64,000 nt of DNA from Salicibibacter cibarius (GTDB taxonomy: Bacteria; Bacillota; Bacilli; Bacillales; Marinococcaceae), in NCBI RefSeq assembly GCF_016495725.1, contig NZ_CP054705.1:3720001-3784000 (forward strand), given 5' to 3'. The notes under the pieces are model-generated. The model was not told the origin of the DNA. It saw only the letters and a program-made list of their open reading frames with translations, and did no database searches. Positions 36,269 to 45,031 of this stretch are shown piece after piece (position 1 is the first letter of the stretch; every line of letters begins with the position of its first letter). The position numbers were made by a program, and so were the translations under genes.

Positions 36269-36533
36269 TCATTCTCCTATATTTTGTATCCATTCACGTA
36301 ATTTTGAACTCGGGTAATAGACTTGTTCATTTATAATAATATGCGGTATATCAGGGTATTCCTGAATGAGAGACTTTGCATCTTCTTTTGATAAACCGAT
36401 ATAATGGTGAACCTGTTTTTCTTTTATCAATTCAGGTAGTGTTGCATTAGACATATCATCAAAATTATAATCATGGCCATTGGGATTTTTAAAGTTTTTT
36501 AATCCGTCACCTATTAGAAAAACTTGGCTTCCG
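36269..36533 (-). CDS. Small excisionase-like HTH protein, 5' end uncertain
   Basis: The frame ends with YIGLSKEDAKSLIQEYPDI then IIINEQVYYPSSKLREWIQN. This looks like the HTH_17/excisionase fold, a small winged domain that binds DNA for recombination or gene control. In the minus direction the open frame reaches back into the intron boundary at 36533/36534. The native start is therefore unclear; internal ATG at 36454 lacks a ribosome site. The gene may be truncated. Confidence 0.45.
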
Positions 36534-38464
36534 GAGCGACCGAGCATAGGTCGTGTCATTTAACAGGTGGAAATCCTGTTTGGTAAGGCTCTAACCAAGC
36601 CACCAATAGCGAGTCTTGGACGCAATGGAGTAATCAATTGGGTTAAGCGTAGACAGTTAGGTCGTAGGCCTGAAAGTGATTGAGCCTCGTAAAAAGTTAA
36701 AACGGGGAGGTTGACGGTGTCGGAAGACTGGAAAACAACACGCCGTATATCGTGATCGGTGAGATATATGGAGCTCCTCCGGGGTCGGAGAGCCAGGCAT
36801 GCGATACAATGATGACACGAGAACTCGGGAGATCCTGTTTGTTCTTTCTTCAATAGAAGAGAGTATGGTTGAACAAGCGATACAAAGCGAGGAAACCAGA
36901 TGACGGCAGGAAGTCGGATGACCGCATAGTACCAATGACATCGGGTAATGCCGAAAGAGGGAAGGCAAGCGTCACACCGACATCACCTTAACAAGGGGCA
37001 CATTCCCTACACACGGAGGTAGGAACACGGAATGGAAACAAAACTTGCTAGGATAACGGAATTAGCTAAGAACAACTCAGATATGACATTCACATCTCTT
37101 GCACACTTGCTGAACAGTGAATACCTCATGCAATGTCATCACCAACTTCCTAATCGTAAAGCACCTGGGGTAAAGGGAACAACCAAGATGACGTATGAGC
37201 AAAATCTTGAGGAGAATATCGAAGATTTAGTGCTTAGAATGAAACAGAAGAGTTATTGTCCCAGCCCAGCTAAGCGGGTCTATATTCCAAAGGATGAGAA
37301 GGGAAAGAAAAGACCACTGGGCATTCCTGAACATGAAGACAAAATTGTTCAGAAAGGAATGGCGCCCATTTTGAACGCCATCTATGAGAATGATTTTCTG
37401 GACTGTTCATTTGGTTTTCGTCCCCAACGCAACTGCCACGATGCATTGAAGGTATTAAATGTGTATATAGAGAAAAGACCTGTGAGTTACATCGTTGATG
37501 TGGACATAAAAGGTTTCTTTGATCATGTTGACCACAAGTGGATGATGGCTTTCCTGAGAGAGCGTATTGTAGACCCGAGCTTTCTCCGAATCATTGCTCG
37601 GTTTCTCAAGGGCGGGTACATGGAGCAGGCGAAACACTATAAGACTGAGAGCGGAACGCCTCAGGGAAACCTGATATCGCCGATACTAGCGAATGTCTAC
37701 CTGCACTATGTTCTGGACCTTTGGTTTGAAAGACATGTGAAGAAAAGAATCAAAGGGCAGGCCTATCTTGTGCGGTACGCAGATGACTTTGTCTGTTGCT
37801 TTCAGTATCAGGAGGATGCGTATGCATTCTATGATGCCCTTAAGCTAAGGTTGAACAAATTTAACCTCGAAGTGGCGGAGGATAAGACGAAAATTATTTC
37901 TTTTGGGAGGTTCGCTGAGGAAAATCATAAAAGGGCTGGGAAAGGAAATCCACCAACATTTGATTTTCTGGGCTTCACACATTACTGCAGCAAGAGCAAG
38001 GAAGGCAAATTTCGTGTGAAACGCAAAACAAGTAAAAAGAAAATGGCCTCCAAGTTAAAGCGAAATAACGAATGGCTGAAAGCTAATCGTCACCTGGATA
38101 TGAAGGACATAGTCCGTAAACTAAGCCGCTCTCTACAGGGTTATTACAACTACTATTGCATCACAGACAACGTAACCACTGTGGTGAAGTTTCAGAATGC
38201 GGTCATCCAACAATTTTTCAAATGGATGAACCGGAGAAGCCAACGTAAGTCGTTCGGTTGGGAGAAGTTTCGGTTATTTCTTATGAAGTTTCCCTTACCG
38301 AACCCAAGGGCTAAGGTAAACATCTATGAACTAAGAAACCATATTAGCTATATTCTGTGAAAGATGTTGGTGAGGAGCCGTGTGCGTTAATTGCGCCCGC
38401 ACGGATCTGTGGAGGGGGGAGGAGCACAATCCATACTCAAAGGAGAGGCTCCCTCCTACTCGAC
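36534..38464 (+). mobile_element. Group IIC-type intron inserted in a hairpin repeat
   Basis: A 1931-nt ribozyme-plus-RT element. The ends are placed by comparison with the uninterrupted hairpin copy at 47.39 kb: removing 36534-38464 restores ACTTGGCTTCCG-CCAAG. It begins GAGCG and ends CGAC. Domain V is visible at about 38373-38408 (GAGCCGTGTGCG...CGCACGG), followed by a domain VI stem. Insertion into a terminator-like stem, with an ORF lacking an endonuclease, is the class C habit. Confidence 0.88.
37032..38360 (+). CDS. Group II intron reverse transcriptase/maturase (class C-like)
   Basis: 442 residues: RT domains with the catalytic YADD motif in VRYADDFVCC, GFRPQRNCHDAL and GTPQGNLISPILANVYL, then the maturase (X) region QGYYNYYCI. 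There is no C-terminal HNH endonuclease, as in group IIC introns. Splices its host RNA and reverse-transcribes it into new sites. GGAGGTAGG precedes the ATG. The frame is intact, so the intron may be active. Confidence 0.93.
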   Translation: METKLARITELAKNNSDMTFTSLAHLLNSEYLMQCHHQLPNRKAPGVKGTTKMTYEQNLEENIEDLVLRMKQKSYCPSPAKRVYIPKDEKGKKRPLGIPEHEDKIVQKGMAPILNAIYENDFLDCSFGFRPQRNCHDALKVLNVYIEKRPVSYIVDVDIKGFFDHVDHKWMMAFLRERIVDPSFLRIIARFLKGGYMEQAKHYKTESGTPQGNLISPILANVYLHYVLDLWFERHVKKRIKGQAYLVRYADDFVCCFQYQEDAYAFYDALKLRLNKFNLEVAEDKTKIISFGRFAEENHKRAGKGNPPTFDFLGFTHYCSKSKEGKFRVKRKTSKKKMASKLKRNNEWLKANRHLDMKDIVRKLSRSLQGYYNYYCITDNVTTVVKFQNAVIQQFFKWMNRRSQRKSFGWEKFRLFLMKFPLPNPRAKVNIYELRNHISYIL

Positions 38465-38530
38465 CCAAGTCCTTATAGCGGAAGCCTTAGTTTTTCTTAT
38501 ACTTTAATCCTTGACTAAAGTTAAACATTC

Positions 38531-38593
38531 TTAAAGTGCAAAAAATGCTGCTGCTGCAAATCCTAAAGCTATGAATAAAAATTCAGCTTCCAT
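38531..38593 (-). CDS. 20-residue hydrophobic peptide
   Basis: ATG at 38593 encodes a 20-residue peptide beginning MEAEFLFIALGF, rich in Ala and Phe, ending at a TAA. GGAGGGG lies nine bases upstream, a near-ideal ribosome site. It would span the membrane once. It sits between the intron and the NatB-like gene. It could be a small membrane regulator or a chance frame; the ribosome site makes translation credible. Confidence 0.45.
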   Translation of the reverse strand: MEAEFLFIALGFAAAAFFAL

Positions 38594-38704
38594 ATTCTAT
38601 GACCCCTCCATTTTTTAGTGATTTTCGTCCCCCCCCGAAGGGCCGTTTTGCGCCTCTTATCCTCACGGAGGGGATCGACTTCTGTTTGAGCAATCACATG
38701 GCTT

Positions 38705-39961
38705 CTATGATTTTTCTTTCCTCGACATCGTCACGGCTTGCTTGATGCCGTTTTTGAACGTAAATTTCCCGTACATGAGCACGCCACCTTTATAAATACG
38801 TGCCGCGAGAATGTTAAACAGAATCGCGCTGATTAACAGAATACCAATAATCAACGCCACTTCCCACATCGGTACCGTGCCCATGCCGATGCGAAGGAAC
38901 AGAAGCTGCGGTGCGAAAAACGGAATATAGGACATCACTTGAATGAACGTCGTATCCGGGGTATTCAGACCGAAGATGGCGATGAAAAAGGCGATCATGG
39001 CTACGATGATTAAAGGTTGCAGGGCTTGGTTGACTTCTTCCGCACGGCTGACGAGCGCGCCAAGCATCGCGGCCAAACCTCCGTATAAAAAATACCCGAG
39101 AATAACAAACAACAAGGCGTATAACAAGAGAGACATGTCGGGGGCTTCCCCTATGATTGTTTGCAATAGCTCATCATCGCTCATCGTAAGCCCGATACCA
39201 GCTGAAGCCCCAAGCGCGGCCAAACTAACGAGGCCAACGACACCGATCCCCACGAGCTTCCCTAACATTTGCGTAATGGGATTCACACTGGACACGATCA
39301 ATTCCATGACACGTGACGATTTCTCGGTGGCTACTTCGGTGGCAATCATCGTCCCGAAAGTGATGACGATCAAGTAGATAGCAATAACCAGGACATAAAC
39401 CATCCAATAGGCTTGCATTTGCGATTCCTCGGTTTGCACTTCCCCGTCCGGGGTAAGCGGCTGTTCATTAAAAGAAATCGGCGCATGAATCATTTCGAGT
39501 TCGTCTTCATCTAAATCGAGTTCGCTTGTGACGACGGCTTCTTTTACATTTTGCACATCTTGATTAATCTCTTGACCAATCGTAAAATCATTATCATCAC
39601 CGTAAAAATCAACATTGAGATCGACCGCGTCGCCACTCAACGCCAGCACATACTCGTATTCCTCATTTTCCGCTGCCGCGATCGCGTCTTCTTCATCGCC
39701 CTCGGTATAATTCACATAGTCAAAAGGCCCGTCTTCATAGCCTTCAAGCATGTCACCGATGGCATCATCCGTCGTCTCATCGACGACCGCGATACGCTGC
39801 GAGCTGCCCCCTTCATCTTCATCTGAAAACACCGCTATAATTTGGCCCGCATTCATCAATCCTATGATGAGAAGCACCATCGTTAACGTTGACCACATGA
39901 ATGCTTTCGATTTTAATCGTCTGTTCACCGTATGCCCGACGGTAATCCAAAAGTTATTCAT
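38705..39961 (-). CDS. yhaP: ABC-2 type permease, NatB/YhaP family
   Basis: 418 residues. One N-terminal helix, a large acidic extracytoplasmic domain (about residues 45-185), then about five helices including the VMELIVSSVNPITQMLGK motif shared by NatB-type exporters. Works with the ATPase whose gene overlaps by eight bases. B. subtilis NatAB exports sodium; YhaQP is a relative. Sodium or drug efflux is a family-based guess. Confidence 0.87.
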   Translation of the reverse strand: MNNFWITVGHTVNRRLKSKAFMWSTLTMVLLIIGLMNAGQIIAVFSDEDEGGSSQRIAVVDETTDDAIGDMLEGYEDGPFDYVNYTEGDEEDAIAAAENEEYEYVLALSGDAVDLNVDFYGDDNDFTIGQEINQDVQNVKEAVVTSELDLDEDELEMIHAPISFNEQPLTPDGEVQTEESQMQAYWMVYVLVIAIYLIVITFGTMIATEVATEKSSRVMELIVSSVNPITQMLGKLVGIGVVGLVSLAALGASAGIGLTMSDDELLQTIIGEAPDMSLLLYALLFVILGYFLYGGLAAMLGALVSRAEEVNQALQPLIIVAMIAFFIAIFGLNTPDTTFIQVMSYIPFFAPQLLFLRIGMGTVPMWEVALIIGILLISAILFNILAARIYKGGVLMYGKFTFKNGIKQAVTMSRKEKS

Positions 39962-40856
39962 CTTCGTCTCCCCCTGCCTTATCTACAAAAATATCGTGCA
40001 ACGAAGGTTCCTCGACCTCAAATTTGCGGACAAACCCTTCCTGGGCAATCGTGTAAAAAAGATCTTCAGCCACTTGTTCATTTTCAACTTTTACAGTTGC
40101 CCCATCTTTTGTATTATCCAGGCTTAAAACCCCGGGGCGATCGTCCAAGAACTGTAAATCATAGTCTGCTCGAATACTGATGCTTTTCATGCCGTATGAA
40201 CGTTTAATCTCTTTCAAATTGCCTTGAAGGACAGGCTCCCCGCGTTTTAGCATAATAAGGTCTTCACACAGTTCTTCCACGTTTCTCATTTGGTGGCTGG
40301 AAAAGACAATCGTCGTCCCTTTTTCCTGTAAATCTTGCACCGCATCACGCAACATATCCGTGTTCACCGGATCAAGACCGCTAAACGGTTCATCCAAAAT
40401 TAAGAGCTCCGGGTCGTGTAGAACGGCCGCGATAAATTGAATTTTTTGCTGATTGCCTTTCGATAACTCTTCGATTTTCTTGTTTTCATATTCCGGGACT
40501 TGGAATTTTTCCAGCCACCGGCGCATGGCCTCTATGATATCCTGTTTTTTCATCCCTTTGAGCCTCATCAAATAAATCAATTGTTCTTTCACGGTCAGCT
40601 TCGGGTATAAGCCTCTTTCTTCAGGAAGGTAGCCCACCAAGTGGGTACGTTTGTAGGAAAGTTGCTTCCCGTCCCATGTCACGGAGCCGTTGGTCGGGTC
40701 GAGCAACCCTAAAATCATCCGGAAAGTTGTCGTTTTTCCCGCGCCATTTGCCCCGAGCATTCCGAACATGCTGCCTCTCTCCACAGTAAGAGATAAGCCA
40801 TCCACAGCCTTGTGTTTGCCGAATTTTTTTTTGACATCGTTAATCATGAGTGTCAT
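39954..40856 (-). CDS. yhaQ: ABC transporter ATPase, NatA/YhaQ family
   Basis: 300 residues. Walker A GANGAGKTTT, signature LSKGNQQK, Walker B LLILDEPFSGLD, switch SSHQM. The C-terminal extension (EEPSLHDIFVDKAG) is typical of exporter ATPases of this group. First gene of the pair; overlaps the permease gene. No riboswitch or clear operator seen in the short leader. Confidence 0.9.
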   Translation of the reverse strand: MTLMINDVKKKFGKHKAVDGLSLTVERGSMFGMLGANGAGKTTTFRMILGLLDPTNGSVTWDGKQLSYKRTHLVGYLPEERGLYPKLTVKEQLIYLMRLKGMKKQDIIEAMRRWLEKFQVPEYENKKIEELSKGNQQKIQFIAAVLHDPELLILDEPFSGLDPVNTDMLRDAVQDLQEKGTTIVFSSHQMRNVEELCEDLIMLKRGEPVLQGNLKEIKRSYGMKSISIRADYDLQFLDDRPGVLSLDNTKDGATVKVENEQVAEDLFYTIAQEGFVRKFEVEEPSLHDIFVDKAGGDEDE

Positions 40857-40889
40857 GGAATTCTCCTTTGCATTTAATAATAACTCGCA

Positions 40890-42145
40890 TCAATCAGCTA
40901 TCGCTTCCAGTATCTCTTCGCGAAAAGTCTTATCTTCAAAAAATTGCTCGATAAAAATTGACATGTTCCTCCCCAGTTTAAAACTTTGCCACCAACTGAG
41001 ATCATCGTTCAAAACTACCAGCTCCATGACATTGCCATCCTCGGTTGTAGCATACATCGCCTGATTAAGGACAAAAGCCGTCGATCCTCCTTTTTGTCCG
41101 AAAGATTCGATGCCTTCAATGTCAGCCGTTCCTGCTTCCAATATGTCCATAAGGATGGCTGTTGCTCCTTCATTGGACCACTCGTCTGTATGAATATCGT
41201 GTAGCCATTCTCCGTATGAAGCGGCTGTGGCTGCCGGCAAGCGATCCGACCACATCCTCTGTTCATCCATTGAAAGTGTGAATCCTTCTGCACTAGCATC
41301 AAGCTCACCTTGAACGATCGCTTCATGATACAATTCTACCTGTGATCGATAGTCTTCCATCGGTAACGAAGCCGCTTCCTCCCCAATATCTTCGTACATA
41401 AGCAAGGGGCTAACGAGTGGGTAGACGGGATCATGATCCGTTAATCCCCATTCTTCAAGCCTTTCATTGATAGACTCGATCCCGATTTTTTCAAGTAAAA
41501 AATCCGTGTTCGCGTTTGAACTGAAAACAATCATTCCCTCGACGACTTCTTGTAGGGGGACGGTATCCTCGCTTTCGGAATCCAGTTGATCAAGCCACTG
41601 AGGATGCGCCCCGCCTTCGGTATTTTCCATGTGAAAACGTTCCAGGTCATCCAGATTTATCGCTTCATCAGGGTCGATGTCACCCGCGTCCACAGCTTCT
41701 GCATAGACAGCGGCAATCACGATTTTCACCGTGCTCGCCAGCGGTCTTTGCTCATCAGTTGACGACTCACTAGCACTTCGCCGTTCTCGGCAACATACAT
41801 TGAAGAATTCTCGTCCTCGGACAAATGGTCAACGACGTACTGTGTATCTTCACGAAAGGCAAAGTAAGCAAGGCTTCCGACAATTAGCGCGATGCTGCCA
41901 ACTGAAATCAATCCCCATTTTGTATACACAGACCTTTCCATAAAAATAATGCCAACACCTACAATAAGCGCGCCTATAAACGGTGAGATGATAAGATTGG
42001 TGATCGCGATCGATGCCACGAGGACGATCACTACCGTTCCGGTTGCCCGAAAATAATTCCACGTCGTTCGCTTATCCTTTTTCAAAAGCGGCAATGCATT
42101 AATAACGACAATAATCAAAAACACAATTACGATAAACGACGGCAT
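40890..42145 (-). pseudogene. Membrane-anchored class A beta-lactamase-like serine hydrolase, frameshifted
   Basis: The N-terminal part (42145 down to about 41726) has three or four membrane helices, then EDTQYVVDHLSEDENSSMYVAENGEVLVSR. The frame then stops. The catalytic block LASTVK (SxxK) and the ~280-residue beta-lactamase-like domain continue in another frame. The separate downstream frame would start with a GTG inside SxxK and so lack the nucleophile. One base change restores the whole protein, so this is either a recent pseudogene or a sequencing error. Last gene of the ytr-like operon. Confidence 0.8.
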
Positions 42146-42148
42146 AGC

Positions 42149-43027
42149 TTACACCCCATTCGTTTCCTCGTCTCGAAGCAGCAACGGCAGGCTTTCATGC
42201 AAGCTTAAACTCTCGCGTTTCATAATTTGAGCGTCTCGTGCCGCCAACCATTTTTCCGTCGCTTCGGCATCATTCGTTAAAATCTGAGGCAGGGCGCCCT
42301 CTATACTGACTTTTTGGATGCCGGGGGCTTCCTCGACCCCGGTGACGGATTTGGCTAGCCAGATCCGCTTAAATTGTTGAGCGAGTGAATCTTTTTCCAT
42401 CGGCTCTCGTGTTTTTCCATCTTTCATCATCACAATATAGTCGGCGAGGCGCCCAACTTCATCCGCGATATGTGTGGCAAATACGATGCTGCAATTGGGG
42501 TCTTCTTCCATTTTGTGAAGTAACATTTTCTCTAATTGTGTCTGCCCCTCCATATCCAAGCCTGCGAACGGTTCATCGAGAAGCAAGAGCGATGTGTCGC
42601 GACTGAGCTGCAGGGCAAGAACCGTCTTACGTTGCATCCCGACGGATAGTTTGTTAATTCTTTTTCGGAGCGGCAGCTTGAATTCATGCACAAAGGCTTG
42701 GAATCGGTCATCTTGCCAACTGTCATCATGCGCTGCATGCAGATCCCGCAATTGTTGCAGGCGAAAAGGAAGCACTTCCGGAAAGGTTTGCGGCACATAA
42801 CTGAAAGCGGCTTTTGCTTCAACACTGTGAATATTGTGACCCAGAATATTCGTTTCTCCCTTCCCGGGATAATCACCACTCAATGCTTGAAACAATGTCG
42901 TTTTACCAGCACCGTTATTTCCGATTACCGCCGTAATCGTGCCGGCGGGGATCTCCAGATTGATTGGGCCGAGCGTAAAATCATCTCCCATTTTTCTGAC
43001 AACATTTCGGCACGTCAGTGTATGCAT
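42149..43027 (-). CDS. ABC transporter ATPase (YtrB-like)
   Basis: 292 residues. Walker A GNNGAGKTT, Walker [13 protein letters not shown], and a signature LSVGMQRK that departs from LSGGQ, as often in exporters. Preceded by a GntR regulator gene (four-base gap) and two membrane-protein genes, the composition of the B. subtilis ytrABCDEF cell-wall-antibiotic-induced operon, although the order differs. Role in export or envelope stress is inferred. Confidence 0.87.
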   Translation of the reverse strand: MHTLTCRNVVRKMGDDFTLGPINLEIPAGTITAVIGNNGAGKTTLFQALSGDYPGKGETNILGHNIHSVEAKAAFSYVPQTFPEVLPFRLQQLRDLHAAHDDSWQDDRFQAFVHEFKLPLRKRINKLSVGMQRKTVLALQLSRDTSLLLLDEPFAGLDMEGQTQLEKMLLHKMEEDPNCSIVFATHIADEVGRLADYIVMMKDGKTREPMEKDSLAQQFKRIWLAKSVTGVEEAPGIQKVSIEGALPQILTNDAEATEKWLAARDAQIMKRESLSLHESLPLLLRDEETNGV

Positions 43028-43030
43028 CTC

Positions 43031-43420
43031 TTATCTCTCCTCTTTCAAAACGGTGGACAATAATCGCTGAATCTCTGTATCCGTATATTCATGTTGGCGG
43101 GCTGTTTTCACGGCTTGCCGCAAGGCATCTTGCACCGCTTGCTCTTTTAAGATCGAGCGTTTCTCCCGCGTCACTTCGCGAACGAACGTCCCCTTGCCGC
43201 GATACGTTTTGATATAGTCTTGCTGCTCTAGGTTCTGATACGCGCGCCGGGTCGTAATCACGCTACATCCCAATTCGGAAGCAAGAACGCGAATCGATGG
43301 GAGAGCCGTGTCCGCCGGCAAATAACCGGACACAATGAGCGCCTTCACTTGCTCTTCGATTTGATGATAAATCGGCTCTTGCCGGTCTTCATTGACTTCA
43401 ATCGGGAGAGGCACGAACAT
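43031..43420 (-). CDS. ytrA: GntR-family regulator, YtrA type
   Basis: 129 residues: a GntR winged helix (LPSIRVLASELGCSVITTRRAYQNLEQ) and only a short C-terminal dimerisation helix, the YtrA subfamily. Such regulators repress ABC operons and are relieved by envelope stress such as cell-wall antibiotics. It lies inside the operon it probably controls, overlapping the end of the upstream membrane gene by 23 bases. GGGAGGAG lies very close to the ATG. Confidence 0.88.
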   Translation of the reverse strand: MFVPLPIEVNEDRQEPIYHQIEEQVKALIVSGYLPADTALPSIRVLASELGCSVITTRRAYQNLEQQDYIKTYRGKGTFVREVTREKRSILKEQAVQDALRQAVKTARQHEYTDTEIQRLLSTVLKEER

Positions 43421-44156
43421 CTCCTCCCTTCCGTTTGATGCGTCTGCGACCCAGTAAAGCGAAGACGAGGAGCGTTAAACAAACAATGATGATTGGGATG
43501 ACAACATTCCACAATAGATCTGCTTCTTCGGCCAGATAAATTGAAAATGCCATAAACGTGCCATCAAAAGGAACAAGCCAAATCCATACAACGAGATAAA
43601 TTAATAAATAGAGGAAAAGGATAAAATACGCTCCGCTATAAAGATGGACTCTTTTTCGATAATATATCCCAATCTCTTCGAGTGCCGTGTACGTCGGTAT
43701 AAAAGCAATAGCGGCCCAAAAAACAAGAAAACTGTAAAACGCGGGATCAGTAAACGTGAAAGAGAACACGTTCGTAAATAGCGATGCAAAGCAAATAGCA
43801 ATCGTCATAATGACAGGTCCTTGCAGACCTTTCACCAGCATCCTGCTATAAAATAAACGCTTCTCCGGGATCGGGAGCCGCCTAGCATACGTATAGTAAG
43901 GACTCGACCATTTCGATGTCGACAACTCTTTCGATCTAAAGCCTTTGAGATGTACATTACCTAGCGTTAGGAAAGCAAATAAGAAAGAGATCTCAACAAC
44001 CCCTTTGGCAACATTCCATCCAGAATCCATACTTGCCATTACATATATGAATCCAGCGTAAAGCACGCAGATCATCAATCCGAGAGCATGACCGCGCACA
44101 TTCGTTTGTTTCCACTCAAACAGTGCTAACCGAAATATTTCTTTCACGTCTCTCAC
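43398..44156 (-). CDS. Membrane protein of the ytr-like ABC operon
   Basis: 252 residues with about six transmembrane helices, opening VKEIFRLALFEWKQTNVRG, a cytoplasmic amphipathic start also found in its upstream neighbour. The two are distant paralogues and probably form the permease heterodimer for the ATPase encoded two genes downstream. The start may be GTG at 44156 or GTG at 44147, which has GGGGGGTGAG at better spacing. Confidence 0.75.
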   Translation of the reverse strand: MRDVKEIFRLALFEWKQTNVRGHALGLMICVLYAGFIYVMASMDSGWNVAKGVVEISFLFAFLTLGNVHLKGFRSKELSTSKWSSPYYTYARRLPIPEKRLFYSRMLVKGLQGPVIMTIAICFASLFTNVFSFTFTDPAFYSFLVFWAAIAFIPTYTALEEIGIYYRKRVHLYSGAYFILFLYLLIYLVVWIWLVPFDGTFMAFSIYLAEEADLLWNVVIPIIIVCLTLLVFALLGRRRIKRKGGDVRASPD

Positions 44157-44899
44157 CCCCCATCCCTTTGTTTCCGTATCTTCTGCCGCCCTGAATATTC
44201 AACGACCCATAACGTGACGAATACAATGGCTCCGGCAATACCCAACATCACTGTCGGACGGGCAACTGCGTATTCAATCGTAAAACGCATAAATGTTCCG
44301 TTATAAGGAATGAGCCACACCCAAATGACAAGGTAGAAGACAAAGAACCCGATGATCCATGCCGCTGCTTTCAGGTTCATTTTCTTACCCTCTTTCATGC
44401 TGTATCCAATTTCATATATCGCGTTCATCGTGGAAATCAAGACAACAGCGATCCAAAAAGCAGTAAAACTTATAAATGCATAATCTCCAAATGAAAACGG
44501 AAATGGATCAGGGGCAAAGATCACTGCCAAAGACGCCATTGCAAACATGAGCACGGTTAGATACACGGCTTTAACGAGCAAACGACTGCGGAATAAAGCC
44601 ACTTCCGAACGCGGTAATCGCTTCATATAACGATAAAAGGAGGTCGAAAGCATATCATCGTTCATCTTAGTCAGATTAAACGGCTCACCGCTAAACTGGG
44701 ACGTGCCTAACCAGAGGATAATCGCTAAAATTAACCAAAAGTCCAATCCCTGAACTATTCCTTCATCTTCTCCCAATCCCGCGACAAAGGCTAAGAGAAT
44801 GGCGTAACATATCAACACAAAAAGCGCGCTAACAACACCCCGAATACTCACGTTCTTCCATTCAAACCAGGCTAGGCGGAATACATCCCTTATCATCAT
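44153..44899 (-). CDS. Membrane protein of the ytr-like ABC operon
   Basis: About 248 residues with six predicted helices, opening MMIRDVFRLAWFEWKNVSIRG. GAGGAG lies six bases before the ATG at 44899. First gene of the five-gene operon; it overlaps the next by four bases. Same architecture as its neighbour, so likely a duplicated permease subunit. No specific motif beyond the FEWK opening. Confidence 0.75.
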   Translation of the reverse strand: MMIRDVFRLAWFEWKNVSIRGVVSALFVLICYAILLAFVAGLGEDEGIVQGLDFWLILAIILWLGTSQFSGEPFNLTKMNDDMLSTSFYRYMKRLPRSEVALFRSRLLVKAVYLTVLMFAMASLAVIFAPDPFPFSFGDYAFISFTAFWIAVVLISTMNAIYEIGYSMKEGKKMNLKAAAWIIGFFVFYLVIWVWLIPYNGTFMRFTIEYAVARPTVMLGIAGAIVFVTLWVVEYSGRQKIRKQRDGG

Positions 44900-44978
44900 G
44901 AACAACTCCTCAACTGTTCATCTGTTTATATCTACATATACAGTATAACATCCCCTGTCATTTTGCAACTGTTTTTTG

Positions 44979-45014
44979 TAAAAAAAACACACGCCCGCGC
45001 TTGGACGTGTGAAT
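44979..45014 (-). terminator. nupC terminator
   Basis: On the minus strand CACACGTCC...GGGCGTGTG followed by TTTTTTTT, 20 bases after the nupC stop. Confidence 0.8.
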
Positions 45015-45031
45015 CATTTGCAGATTTCTTT

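Noticed and set aside
41726-42145. Stand-alone small membrane protein gene ahead of the serine hydrolase
   Set aside because: The sequence after its helices continues into the hydrolase in another frame, and the downstream frame would begin inside the SxxK motif, so one broken gene fits better.
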